A stretch of 64,000 nt of DNA from Crambe crambe (taxonomy: Eukaryota; Porifera; Demospongiae; Poecilosclerida; Crambeidae): the NCBI GenBank assembly GCA_963924555.1, contig OZ004583.1:1831501-1895500 (forward strand), read 5' to 3'. Every line of letters begins with the position of its first letter. Position 1 is the first letter of the stretch. The notes beneath the pieces are model-generated. The model had not been told where the DNA came from. It did no database searches and saw nothing but the letters and a program-made list of their open reading frames with translations. Of the stretch, positions 51,401 through 63,607 are shown one piece after another. A program made the position numbers and the translations under genes.

Positions 51401-54400
51401 GTAGGGGGGATTGGGGGGACGGATGGTAACGATGTGCCTGACCTTTAGCTATGGCAGTGTCGGAGAGTCTCCTGGCTATCATTTGCATGTCTTCAGTGGA
51501 TGTGCCCTCGGTGGAACCTCCACTGCTAGATATGGCACACAGCTGCTCCTGCAAGTTCCAGTCACATGACATTCATATGGTAGCATGTGAGCCAGACGGG
51601 ATACTACAGGGACAAATGCTCCCCCCCCTCCCTAATTAGGTGGGTGGTATGGAAGTGAGAGGGGATTATTGCCGGGGGGGGGGGGGGGGGGGGGGGGGGG
51701 TGGAGAGTTGTACAGTACATACTTCTAATTGTTTCACTTTTCCTTGGGATATTCTCAACTCGGCTTCAAGGAACTTTTTTTCTGCTGCAATGAGTTGAAA
51801 ATAATAACAGAGTCCTCACAGCACGCAAATTAGCATTTGAGACTTACCTTCTTCAGTGTCTGACTCGAGTCATAAAATAAAAGAAAAAACAAAACAAGAA
51901 AATAAAGAATAATAGACATCATAATAACATAATAGGCACAATTCACATGGTTACCAGAATGGTACTACTTACCTTATAACAGGGTAATTTTTGTGGGTAA
52001 AAATATTCGTGGTTAAATTAATACATTATGTGCATAATATGGTTCACACCAATTTTTTAAAATTTACCCTACAAAAACTTTGTGCTATAATTTTATGGTA
52101 TTCTTTAAATTGGATCTCTTACACAGCAGTACTACATCTATTATCTGACTCACCACTGAGAACAGGCTCTGGTACACTCTCGGCCATGGATGCCATGAGA
52201 GTTTCTTTTCTCTCGAAAGGAGAGGGAGGCTTGGGCACTGGAGTCTTTATAGGAGTGGTGCCATTCATGGATGCTGCAACTACTGAAATCTCCACCAATT
52301 CTTCAGACACTTCTTCTGTGATGATCAAGCATTTGGTAATGGTCATCAAATCAACAAACTTATCATTAATGAATAGGCAATGGTCATCAAACACATAAAC
52401 TGGAATGATCATCCACGCCCCAAGCTGGAACATGCCTGATTTTCTCACAATAGTCAAGGGTCATCCCTCAATAGACTATTCAATACTGACACATTACTAT
52501 TCACCTTCATCATGTGGAGTTCTCTGTGAAACTGTCTCCAGCCCCTCTCCGGTGGACTGGTCCTCAGTGCCAGGGGGGACCAGGGGATCCTCAACAGTAC
52601 CCAGAGGGATAACTGAACCAGGTGGGTCTTCAGTTCCAGGAGGCACTTTAGAAGAGAGAAGAAAAATTTCAACATGTTAAGTACATACAGGAGAAGAATA
52701 GTGGACTCACAAAGTAACTTTACATGTATGTAAAATATGTACCTTCTGTAGAATCTGTGAGTAAGCCCTTGGCTTTTCTCTGCCTCTCTGTTTCTGCACT
52801 GATCTTCAACTCTACCAATTCTTCTTGTGTTTCACTAAGACGAGCTACACAAGTGAGCAGATCAATAAATTGAATCATACAACCATTTTATACTGCCGGC
52901 CTTCTCGAGACCCTATAACTAAATTCACCTTTTGTCTTTTCCAGCTCCTCCTTAGTGAAGTCAGCCTCAGCCTGAATCGACTCCAGACTGGTAGCAAGGC
53001 TCTGCTTCTCTTCAGTTAGCTGAACAAGGACACAACATCATAAACCACACTGCCAATACTGTTTCATTGTTAAACAATCGTACTAAACAAGCAAGCCGTA
53101 ACAAAAAATTAATTACATTTATTGTAAACCATATATAAATAGTATAATGTACACGAAACCTGTATTGAGAGACTCCACCATCTCTCTTTAAAGACATACT
53201 ACTTGCCAATAATGCTTGTACCGTTGACTTAGACCTCTGTAAAGAGCACCGACCCAAAGGATATATAGACAGGTCTCACTATAGGCACTTTTATAGCCAC
53301 TACTTAAAGATGGAGCCCTTGCTCTTAGTGCATCCATGCTGTATGCATGTACATATGCATACCTTGGTCTCAAGCTCCTTTCTTTCCTTCTCAGTTGTCT
53401 TCACCTTGTCCTCCAGCTTTGCCACTTCTTGTGAGCGCTATACAGATAATACAGGTACACATGCAGGAATTTTCATTATTTTATTGTCAGGGTACACTAT
53501 TGTATGTCTGTAATACACATGATATTTGTTTCAAACTTCTGTCACGTGTTTCTATATTGGATAGACTCACTTCTAGTTTGGCAGTGTCGTAGAGTGTTCT
53601 GTACTTCTGACACTCCTGCTCTGCCTTGTCGTAGTCTCTCTGCAAATCACAAGTCAAAACAAACAGAGATATAAGGCTCGTTTAGCCGACACTCCATGCA
53701 TGTACGTAGCTAAAAGTGTTTTTCTGGATTCAATAAGATGTGCATCATTTTACCTGAAGTTGGTTTAGTCTAGAAACACACTCCAGTTTCTCTTGTAAGA
53801 TATTCCTCAATGAGTCCTAAAAGAGGATGGTGAATAAGTTTGTAAGTGCCTGTTGATGTTTTAACTTATTACCAGGCAATTGAGGCTAAATGAATCATGT
53901 GTACATTCGTACATGCATACCTTAGAAGCCAGCTCATTTTTATGTTTCTCTTCATAGGCCATTGCCAGCTGTTTCTTCAACTCGTCCTCTGACGCATTCT
54001 ACAAATTGTAATGAAACATGGATGCTTTTACAGCTCTCTGTTTCTCCTCCCACCCTCTCACCACATGTGACTCTGACCCACTCACCCGTGCATAGACGTG
54101 CAGCTGATTCTCCAACATCTCCAACCTGGACATCAATTCATCCTCTTTCACTATGGCCTGAACACAATAAATGTTCCACAGGTGTGGAACAATCAGTAAT
54201 TCAACAGAAAAATAAATATTATGTGTATGCTTGACTTAATACATGCAGTACTCAATATGGAAATATTATGTGTATGCTTGACTTCAATACATGCAGTACT
54301 CAATATGGACACTTTTGGCAGAAAACAAAGTGTCCTGATTAGAGAAATGTCCTGATTAGAGAAGTGTCCTGATTAGAAGGTGTCCTGTGATTAGGAGGTG

Positions 54401-54893
54401 TCTTAATAAGAAGATACAGAAAATGGAAGTTTTTGAATTCACATTGAAGGCTTCCACTGCATGATAGACGGCATCATTGATTATTAATTACCACTATGAA
54501 AACAGATCACCTCACTACAATAACTACAATAGTGATTTCACCGATTCAGAAACCAAAGATACACAATGCCATTGATTACTTAGTTATCCTGTTTAAACAG
54601 TTAACTCCTGTACTATATTGAGGCTGTGAAGCCAAGGAGACATTGTACTTGATGTCTCCTAGCTCATTCAAGCTCACCCACTCACAATCATGCTGTCGGT
54701 GGCCAGTTCCCTAGCAACATTCAGCACTCCCTGCATGGAGGCCAGTTTGTTCTCCAGTTCTTGCTCTCGTGCCAATGCTGCCTGTAACAGAAGGACAAAC
54801 ACCAGATATAGTGATACATCGGTATGAATATACCAACAAGAGAAGGGATCAAGTTTTCCATGAAAATATTCAGTGTTTTAATTAGCTGAGATT

Positions 54894-54957
<64 letters not shown>

Positions 54958-57368
54958 ACTACATACGTAAAGTTTGTAAATTTTATTTTATATTACTATT
55001 TCCACTGTAGCACACCTATTACTATATAATTATTGCTAATCACCCTTCAGTGACGGACATGCAAGCACCTGACCTGAATGATGTGGAGAGCTTGTTGTGC
55101 TGGAGGCTCATGTCCTGGCACTTCAATGTCGTTCATGTACAGCTTGACCGTTGCTATGATACAGCCATGAGTCACTGCCAAGGAGAAAGAATTAATACAC
55201 CATCATAAAAAAAAAGAAATAAAAAAAAAAACAAAAAAAAATTGAAAGGAACATATCCATTTTATGATACACACACACACACAAACACGGAGCAATCACT
55301 TGTGGGCAGTGACAGGTCACGAATAATGCACGTTCCATGCATGCTACTAATAAATACACGTGAAAGCCCCCCTCGTAGGAAGCGAATATAATGAAATTGT
55401 GTTTTATGATGGTTGGGCCATGTCCACACCAAATTTCTACAGCAGAGGAGTGTAGATGTCACAAACACAAGGTGTGTCACATGAATACATTGATCATATG
55501 ACAATCGAGCACAATGCAGATACGTACACAGCTTCTGTCATCTACCCTCCTTGTCCCTCCACACCCTCCTTGTCCCCTCCACACCCTCCTTGTCCCTCCA
55601 CACCCTCCTTATCCCTCCACACCCTCCTTGTCCCTCCACAGCTTCTGTCTACCCTCCTTGTCCCTCCACCATGGCAGTTGTAGCCTCGATTATTTTAAGT
55701 CTTCAAGGAAGCCTGGGAATACTGGCTCTGTGTTCCTCCCCGCCCTACCCCACCCAATGTAAAAACTAAATGTAAATGCCACATGCATGGAAATTGCATG
55801 TGCACATTATTCTCCATCACAACGCACACACACATAAGTACAATCATGGATTCCCAGCAAACAAGACTTCAGGATACAAAAAAACACCGCTCAACACCAC
55901 ACTTGACTCAAGCTATGTACTCCACAAAGAGATGATATATAATTAACATACTTAGGAGTACACACCTAGTCCTTACATCACTCTAAAATATTCAGTACAC
56001 TGATCATTACTTGGGTATAGTGAACAATATGTCACTGAATGAGACACAGTTGTTTTACAAGAGTTGAAGTGATCCAATGAGCCCCAGAGCATGTTTAATC
56101 CCATGCATGCCTACCAAACCCAGGTCAGTTATGATGGGATGATTAGCATTAATTTAAAGGTTTAACACTAATTCCTTCTAACACCTTCATTTAGTATCTC
56201 TACTTCTCTAAATGATCAGAACACCTCTTTGTGGTAAATTCAGCACTAAAGATCTTTCTAACGTACATTGCTACATGTTATAGGGCCACATCTCGAATAT
56301 TGTATGTGGCAAGCCTTTGTTTATTTGTTTGTTTGTTTGTTTGTTTGTTTGTTTGAGGATAGTTTAAATATATGGGGAATGTAGTGTCACCTTTCTTGTC
56401 CACATTGACATTAACTCCGAACTGGACCACGTCACGTGACTTGAGTTCTACCGGTCCACTCTCCTCACTCGAGGCACTCAGCCTGTTCTCGTTCACGAAG
56501 GTTCCGTTGCTACTCTTAGTGTCCTTAATGTAAAACTGCACAAGGAAAGGAGAGAACAAGAGAGAAGGTAGCAGCTTTTAAGAAGTGCCATGATCTCATA
56601 CTAAAGTTAGATCTGATTGGTTAGTGACTGGACATGAAATATTTACATTTGGTTTGCTATAGTGACTCAAATTGTACTTTGAACTCCACACTATAGGAAC
56701 CCTCACACAACTCTTTCCATACACTTGCAATGGGTAAAGATTGCCATCAATACTAGATGGAACGATACTGAAACACACACACATACCATGTATGCACTAG
56801 ACCAGTCAAATCTCAAGCCAATTCTCTACTTTTGGTCCACTAGTAGATTGGCCAACTCTCATCACATAACAAAGTTGATAGGATAAGTGGATTACTCTTA
56901 GTAATGGAAATTAGAAATAGCTGAAGGTCCAAAGCTGAGAAGCATAGGGGCCCGTTACCGATTACCCATGTACATACTTCTCCCCCCTTTTGAAAAAAGG
57001 ACTATCCAGCTAGCTACAAAACATGGTTATGACTAGCAAGCAAGCTAACTGAGACAAAAAGCTAAGCCACATAACTAGTGAAATCATGAGTCAAAGCTTC
57101 ATCTTTGAACTTAATGCATGGTACATTAATCCATCGAGCAATATCTACAATTTTCCTTCCTTACTTTTCCATTTTCATACCACATTAAGGCATGGTTTCT
57201 TGACAACACTCGACAGTCGAAGATAAGGTTGTTTGGAGAAATTCTCCGTCTATCAACCGATCGTCCAACTTTGAGAGGCTCTGTAGCTACACACTCACGC
57301 CTTCCAAAATGGTGGCTTCGCTCTAGAGGCGTGAGAACTATCTTAGGTATGTTTATTTCAGCAGCCAT
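48499..57368 (-). CDS. SLMAP: SLMAP: FHA domain, coiled coils and C-terminal membrane anchor
   Basis: Exons: 57165-57368, 56391-56535, 55074-55174, 54686-54781, 54086-54157, 53921-53998, 53754-53816, 53571-53639, 53363-53437, 52929-53019, 52743-52844, 52505-52645, 52154-52315, 51848-51859, 51723-51784, 51443-51548, 51160-51222, 50883-50978, 50591-50645, 49989-50106, 49762-49929, 48499-48567; 2148 nt, 715 residues. The FHA domain (about 32-118) has [17 protein letters not shown] and [16 protein letters not shown], the phosphothreonine pocket. Long coiled coils follow, broken by a Pro/Glu-rich segment (about 366-412). The last 22 residues ([15 protein letters not shown]...) are a tail anchor. 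SLMAP brings STRIPAK phosphatase to phosphorylated MST1/2 in Hippo signalling, on ER and centrosome membranes. Middle exons are less certain than the ends. Confidence 0.92.
48568..49761 (-). other. Last SLMAP intron, no exon recognised
   Basis: The 1.19-kb intron before the tail-anchor exon contains a foldback (GTCCCAGCTCAGGTAGAAATC at about 49026 and GATTTCTACCTGGGAC at about 49118-49133) and a G tract at 49231-49254. An alternative exon cannot be excluded. Confidence 0.5.
50153..50567. repeat. 18-bp minisatellite filling a SLMAP intron
   Basis: Over 20 copies of CTCCCTATTAAAGACCAC with variants (GGCCAC, and a longer form with ATTAAATATAAAGACC) occupy nearly all of the intron 50107... to 50590. 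The open NREVVF-type frames on the minus strand are translation of this repeat, not a gene. Confidence 0.92.
51848..51859 (-). other. 12-nt SLMAP microexon
   Basis: ACACTGAAGAAG lies between GAGTCAG and GTAAGTCTC, in phase 1 on both sides, adding Asp-Thr-Glu-Glu. Skipping it keeps the frame, so it may be alternatively used. The splice sites are good, but so short an exon needs RNA evidence. Confidence 0.55.
54897..54955. repeat. (CT)n microsatellite in a SLMAP intron
   Basis: About 29 CT units between exons 54686-54781 and 55074-55174; on the gene strand it is (GA)n, so it is not part of a polypyrimidine tract. Confidence 0.95.
55175..56390 (-). other. SLMAP intron 2
   Basis: The 1.2-kb intron splits the FHA domain. 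It holds A-rich runs at 55206-55240, a short tandem repeat of TCCACACCCTCCTTGTCCC at about 55545-55640, and a (TTTG)n run at 56315-56355. No exon is recognised. Confidence 0.6.
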
Positions 57369-57556
57369 TTTTTGATTCCCTTTGCTGTTACTAATTAATG
57401 CCCACCATCAACTTTATAATTATAACGATACTTTACCACAGCATAAAAGGTCATAATAAAATAATGATAATATCCTAAGGTTCTCGTAATAATAACCTAA
57501 GGTTCTCAGGTTCTCATAATAAATATCCTAAGAATTCTCTTTCCAATCTCCAATCT

Positions 57557-59243
57557 TTAGACAGGCTTTTCATTTCCTCCCCACGCAGCTACCTTACTAT
57601 TCACAGGCCATGATTTGAATTCTGTCGATGACATGTATTCTTTGATAGCTGGGAGAGACTTGAATGGAATAGGAATTAAATTTTGAATACAATTTAAAAT
57701 AGTAATAATACCTCGAAGCGAGCCATATATTCCTGCAAAAGTAAAAATAAAAAACCAAAAATGAGTTGAGCATGTTAGCTATTCCTTTTAAGAATTAAGT
57801 TGGGTAGAGTGTATCTGACAATCTGATATCTCAACTACCTAATTGGCTTACCTTGAGATTGTCCAGCCCGTCAAAAAGCTTTGGTTCAAAGAGCTTGTGC
57901 TGGTCCAGAAGTTCATACAAGTGGAAATCGACCACAGAGATCTGGGGAAAGAGACAAGATTGCTCTGAAATTACATTTTCATGCACTTAGCAAGAACTTA
58001 CATCATCACCAGCAAACCAGTTTTTATTGCCAAAGTAATCTGAGAATTCTTTGAGTTTTTTCTTTGTGCTCTCCAAATATTCAGCTTTCATGGACTCCTA
58101 TGTACACAAGTCAAAAAGAATGGCATAATAAATATGTAGTGCGAGTCTTTTTGCCATGTACGTACCATGTTCTTGTTATAAGCGAGCCTGACGAAGCCAT
58201 TCCTGAAGTCCATCACCTGCAGTAAATACAGTGAAATATTGGGGGGGAGGTTGGGAGCTCCTATATATTATTAATTGGGTCTCAAATTTCCTCTTACTAC
58301 TTGCAACAGCATATCAATTTTGGCCATTTCAGCTTCATTACTGCCACCTGAAATAAATAAATTATAAAGATTTTATATATTATATAATAATCCTTATGCT
58401 TACATAGATTGTTCTTGCGACCAATGTGAGATAGAATCTATAAAAAGCAATAATGGATGCTCTATTCAGGTAGGGTCTGCTGAGAGGTGTCTTTCTACTT
58501 ACAGCGTTGCTCTGGGTTATCTTCAGATCACCATCGATCAGATAAGGAAGCTGATAAATGTAAAGAAAGAACCTTCAACTCAATAGAGAGTTAATGCAAG
58601 AGCTTCCTCACTGAATCCTCAGTTAAGAGTCAAGTGGGTCACTCATTAAGGGGTGCCGCAGCGAAGGTTCCACTGTGAGGATTTTTCCTCGTTAGAGTTC
58701 AATTATAGGGTTTCCTCTTTAAGGGTTCCACTGTTAATAAGTTAGGGTTTCCTCATTAAATACCTCATTTCTAAGGGGTTCCACTATAAGGGGTTTCCCC
58801 ATTAAGGGGTGCTACTATAAAGTTCCTCATTATCTAAAGGGGGAGTACTATAAGAGGAGTACTATTAGTATAAGATTCCTCATTAGGAGGTATGTCATAG
58901 GATCCCACATGAGAGATTTACATTAGGGAAGTCCAGACCAAGAGTATACTTCACAGAGAACCATTCCTCGCGAGAAAAGTCTGGTGCTGCATGGAGGCAC
59001 AGAGGAGTGAACTATTCCCTCGGCAATGAGTTAGCACTTACCATCCCCTTGTTCATATACAACGTTTTCAAACTCAGTATTAGTGTACTTCAGCAGTAGG
59101 CGAATAGGCTGGCCCAGCTGATAAAATTAATTATTGCTTGATGTTTTAACTGCAATTTTTTGTTTGGTGCTTACCCCTCTTATATTCCAGTAGCCCAATG
59201 TTACTGCCATCCTCTGTTTCTTGTCTGCAGGCTCTGAACTCAT
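57557..59243 (-). CDS. Mu-class glutathione S-transferase
   Basis: Eleven exons: 59175-59243, 59042-59117, 58922-58986, 58503-58550, 58404-58437, 58298-58347, 58166-58216, 58002-58097, 57852-57941, 57712-57732 (21 nt), 57557-57658; 702 nt, 233 residues. Cytosolic enzyme conjugating glutathione to electrophiles. The N-terminal thioredoxin-like domain has the catalytic Tyr in TLGYWNIRG, LGQPIRLLLKYT, YTLGLDFPNLPYLIDG (with the cis-Pro before YLI) and QSNAI. The helical C-terminal domain has WFAGDDISVVDFHLYELLD and ends in KVAAWGGN, as in vertebrate Mu GSTs. About 12 residues precede the usual start; MAVTLGYWN could be an internal start. The stop is 188 bp upstream of the SLMAP ATG, the same strand. 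The donor at 58298 (GTAAGA) was chosen over one 3 bp earlier because it keeps alignment with the family. Confidence 0.94.
58630..58880. repeat. Degenerate repeat block in a GST intron
   Basis: Repeated words of the type GGTTCCACT, TTCCTC, TTAAGGGGT (AAGGGGTTCCACTATAAGGGG and similar) cover the intron between exons 58503-58550 and 58922-58986. Similar phrases occur at 14478, 20861, 22838 and 54310. Confidence 0.6.
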
Positions 59244-59572
59244 GACACTTGCCCCCCTTTTTTGTGCTGTTAAATAGAATACGGATCTCCGCGCACGATC
59301 CGTTTCTTAGCCAATATTTCCGTAAACTCAGCCTAGCTCAATGATTATTGTTTCCAGCTATCACGTGTCAGGAATTAAATGGCGGCTAACTAGTTTGGAG
59401 CTGGCTAGCCACTAGAATAACTATTTTAACTACCCTACAGCTTTACAGTGACTTGTAAACTTCCGACCGACCAGCTTACTACCGGGTGTGTTCTGAACCG
59501 TGTCCCAGTCGAGGAGAAAAGTGTTTCTGTTTTGCTAGAGAGCGACTCAATAGTCACCTTTTAGGAGTCAAG
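59244..59572. promoter_or_regulatory. Shared divergent promoter region of GST and ARL8
   Basis: Only 329 bp separate the GST start (59243, -) and the ARL8 start (59573, +). The segment has CpGs on the GST side (TCTCCGCGCACGATCCG) and an E-box CACGTG at 59362-59367 near the middle. No TATA box stands out. A bidirectional promoter is inferred from geometry. Confidence 0.55.
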
Positions 59573-61680
59573 ATGTTGGCCTTCATAAACCGGATAGTAG
59601 ATTGGTTCAAGAGCCTCTTCTGGAAGGAAGAGATGGAGCTGACGTTAGTTGGTCTTCAGAACTCTGGGAAAACCACGTTTGTCAATGTCATAGCTGTAAG
59701 TTGCCAAATTCCAACTAATGCCCACCAATTTTGAGCTAGTCTTTTGAGGTAATGCTGTTACCATAGGTGATAAAGGTGATTTTTCATGCATAGCAAACAT
59801 CAGATGGCTGTAGCTACTTAGAAATTTGGGTACTAAATCTACTGAGCCCCTCCTTCTCCACTTGAAACCCTTCATTATAGAGAAGATATAGTACATACCT
59901 ATATAAATTGCCCAGGGATTATTCAAAAATGAAGACACAAATCTGTGCATCAGCCATCATAAATGTCACATAGTTTTTTATGTTTTTGGCTGTGTTTGTC
60001 TGTGCAGTGCAGGCTCTAAATTGCATGGATTTAGCATGAATGTTATATCATTCTCCTGCTTATAGTTGATTGCCATTAGTGTGTGGCTTGAAATCACTGC
60101 ATAGTGTAAATTCTAGGGGAAACTTCATGTTTATTATAATTTTTTTTTTTTTGTCGATAGAGTGGACAATTTAATGAAGATATGATCCCTACAGTGGGTT
60201 TCAACATGAGGAAAGTTTCCAAGGGCAATGTAACCATTAAGGTGAGTGTGGTGTGGGAATCTATGGGTAAGACACTACCAAGAACTCTTTCTAAACTGAA
60301 AGAACAATTGCTATTTTATTATGTGGTAACAGGTACACATAACTGGGTATGTCCTATCTATAATCACTTGTTGGCAGTAGACTCTGCATTGGATCTCTCT
60401 CTCTCTATCTCTCTCTCTCTCTCTCTCTCTCCCTCCCTCCCCCTTTTGGTATTCTTCTGATGCAATTTCAGTGTACATCTGATGCAATAGACAGAGCCAA
60501 TCTAAATGAAAGTAGACATAGAATCACCATCAGACAACCGGACTGTACAATGTAGCCATATCATAATACGGAGAGGAAGGGAAAGCCTGGACTATGCTGA
60601 GCTTAATAGTTTCAGGCAGGTCACCTAAGGTTATACTGGTCATGATGAAAAGTCTCAAATAGGGTCTCTATAATAATTATAGTAGCCACCCAAGAGTGAC
60701 GGTTTATATCTACGTAGATTCCATTATACTGGTGGAGGTCATCTAGTACTTGAATGACTCGCTACCTGGAATAGATCATTGCATTGCAGTAGTTTCTATA
60801 TCATAGCGCCAGTTAATACCCCCAGTTAAGGTGCATATTGTACTTAATTAAAAACAGTATGTCCAACTGATTGCCCTTTGACAACTTTTAGTGCTGTGCT
60901 GTACTAGTTTTGCACACTGGATTTGTATGTGCACACACTCAATCGTATTGTTACATACTCCCTCGTGAACTATTTGTACTCTATAGACTACCAATTTCCT
61001 AATAGAGCATGTGCTCTATTCTTTGTTGGTGTGTCTGTATTAATTACGAGTGTGTTCCCCTAGTGCAGTGGTTCCCTCAGTACTCTAGTATAGTTGCTTC
61101 CCCCAAATATTTTAAGTGCAGTGATGTTCCCCTTAGCTTAAATACAGTGGTGTTTCCCCTAATGATCAGAAGTACAGTGTGTTCCCCTAATGATTACAAG
61201 TACAGTGTGTTCCCCTAATGATTATAAGTGCAACGGTGTTCTCCTAATATATAGTACAGTGTTATTCTAAATTAAAAGTGTAAGTACAGTGGTGTTCCCA
61301 CTCATATATAAGTACAGTAATGTTCCCCCTAACTGCACAAAGTATACCCTGTGTTTGAATGATGAAATGGCTTTTATTTCGTATCACCTGCATGCTATAG
61401 TGAGGGCTAGAGACATGCTAAAGTTTATAGTAAGTGGTAATGTCAGTTAATTACTTTTGGCATAAAATTGTCGTCTTTTCATCCTGACACTCTGTCAGAG
61501 TGTCGGCCAGCTCATGACAAGAAAGCATCAAATCATATGAAGCTCTTGTATAGTTGGCAAATATATCAAAATTTTGCTTTATTGCCCTAGCTCAGTCATG
61601 GCTGCTCTGCATATTCTTGCAATACTAGAACTGCTATGACTTGCTCAATTTTTGATTGAATTTTAAATGCCAACCGAGAG

Positions 61681-61764
<84 letters not shown>

Positions 61765-63607
61765 CTGATGTCTTAGAGCTCAGAGTAGGTATTTGGTCAG
61801 GAATTAATGGAAGTTATAGCACTTAGTGGCTGCAACAAATGTGTCATGATGGGATTCAAGACTAAATCCATTAATGTTTTGAGCTGGAGGAGTGCAAATG
61901 TTTGAGCCTGAAACACTTAGGCTCTAAGTGTTTGGTGCTAAATAATATGTAAAGATGAATTTGCTGTTCAGTCTAAAGTAGCACTGCTGGGTGGGTGTGC
62001 AAAAGCTTGATAGTTTTCCTGAAAAGTGTAAACAGTTGATGATTTTGGGTGCAAATTGATTTTGAAAAAGGTCATCCATGACTGTATATGTACGTTTAAG
62101 ATATACTCAGAGGTGCTTGAAAACGGCTGGTCTAAAATCATTCGTGTTATGTCAACAGTTTAGCTCACTTGAATGTGTATACTGACTGCTATTCTGTAAG
62201 CAAAACAGTTGGGTAATCACCATCTTGTCTAATTATAAATTAAGAATCTCTCTCCCCCCTCCCTCCTTTCTCTGCCTCTCCCTCCTTCTCCCCCCTCCCT
62301 CTCTCCCGTTCTTCCCCTCCCCCCTCTATAGCTATGGGATATCGGAGGACAACCACGATTCAGAAGCATGTGGGAAAGATACTGTCGAGGAGTCACAGCC
62401 ATCGTGTAAGTCGTGTTTGTCTCTCTCTCTCTCTCTCTAAGTGATGTAAATGGTTTAATTTGCCATGTTTTCTTGTTTGTTCTTTCAATTAGTGAAACTA
62501 TAGTTTTAAATGGGAAAGTGAGTTGCCTTGCCAGACCCCACTTTGCTTAAGTGCTAGGTATTTTTATTATGTAACTTGACCCTCTCATTTTTGGCTCTCC
62601 AAATGGTTTGATTTCCTGTATACAGTGGATTCACAAATCCAAATAGCCATTTTAATGACATTCATTGAGGTGCATTAAATGGAAACTAGAAAGTGCTCCA
62701 TTCAAACTGTATACATTCACTAATGAGGTGTCACTGAAAAACCCCCATAATCATAGTGATTAGACTGGATTGATGATGTCATGTGAGATGATAAGTGCTG
62801 ATCCTGTTCTTGCAGGTACATGGTAGACGCAGCTGATCACGAGAAGTTGGATGGCGCCAAGAATGAGCTCCACAGCTTGCTGGACAAACCACAATTGTCT
62901 GGAATACCAGTAAGTACCAAAGAGGTCTTGGAATTTTGTTGTGGGATCAAGAACGATTGCTAAGTCTATCTGAACTGGATGGTATGCCCGCTATGTTTCA
63001 GAGCTTGAAATACCATAATATGGTCATCAAGGAAAAGACCTGGATGAAACTTGGTTTGAAGTATCATGGCCAGTGACTGGTTACTCAGTTATATATTTCT
63101 AGTTCTCCTTGTAGTCAAATGGCTTAACTAGACAAATGCAATGATAAAGGACAGAAACCGTGGATTTCCTGATCTTTCAAGGACACTTCTATGTCCCATG
63201 AAAATTTCACCTCATGAACTGTAGTGCACATGTTAATAGAGACTTTCGTAATTACATCCATTGCTTGTCATATTGAAGGGAAGAGGAAAGGGAACATGTG
63301 ACAACTCAAGGAAATCCTCCCTGTCCTTTCTATTTAAAAGTCCATAAAATGTCTGGGATATATTGTTTGGACTTCCTGGAAAGTTGCTGTTTGGAACCAT
63401 AGATGATAATGCACAAGAGGGAGTAGGCAATGCTGACTTTGCACATGATCCCCATTCGACAAAATTAGAAGTCTAGACACAAAAATTAATATTGGTTCAC
63501 GCTATTTTGAATAATGATTGCACCATCTCTCCCCTTCAGGTCTTAGTATTGGGGAACAAGGTGGATCTTCCTAATGCCCTTAGAGAAAGGGAACTCATTG
63601 AGAGAAT
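59573..63607 (+). CDS. ARL8: ARL8 small GTPase, 3' end outside window
   Basis: Five exons: 59573-59695, 60161-60241, 62332-62405, 62816-62909, 63540-63607, ending in phase 2 with a GTAAGT donor; 146 complete codons of about 186. The protein starts [20 protein letters not shown], the ARL8 amphipathic helix, without a Gly2 for myristoylation. P-loop [10 protein letters not shown], switch [11 protein letters not shown], switch [22 protein letters not shown] and NKVD for guanine binding are all present; vertebrate ARL8B has Tyr where Asn follows GLQ. ARL8 recruits kinesin and tether factors to lysosomes and drives their outward transport. The missing last exon(s) should lie just right of the window. 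Intron 3's acceptor has a long C/T-rich tract (62248-62331). Confidence 0.96.
60242..62331 (+). other. ARL8 intron 2 with microsatellites and a degenerate array
   Basis: This 2.1-kb intron holds CT runs at about 60395-60430 and 61682-61759, and a degenerate array at 61060-61330 of AAGTACAGTGGTGTTCCCCT-type units about 30-35 bp long. The pyrimidine-rich end supplies the acceptor at 62331. No other gene is seen. Confidence 0.65.
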
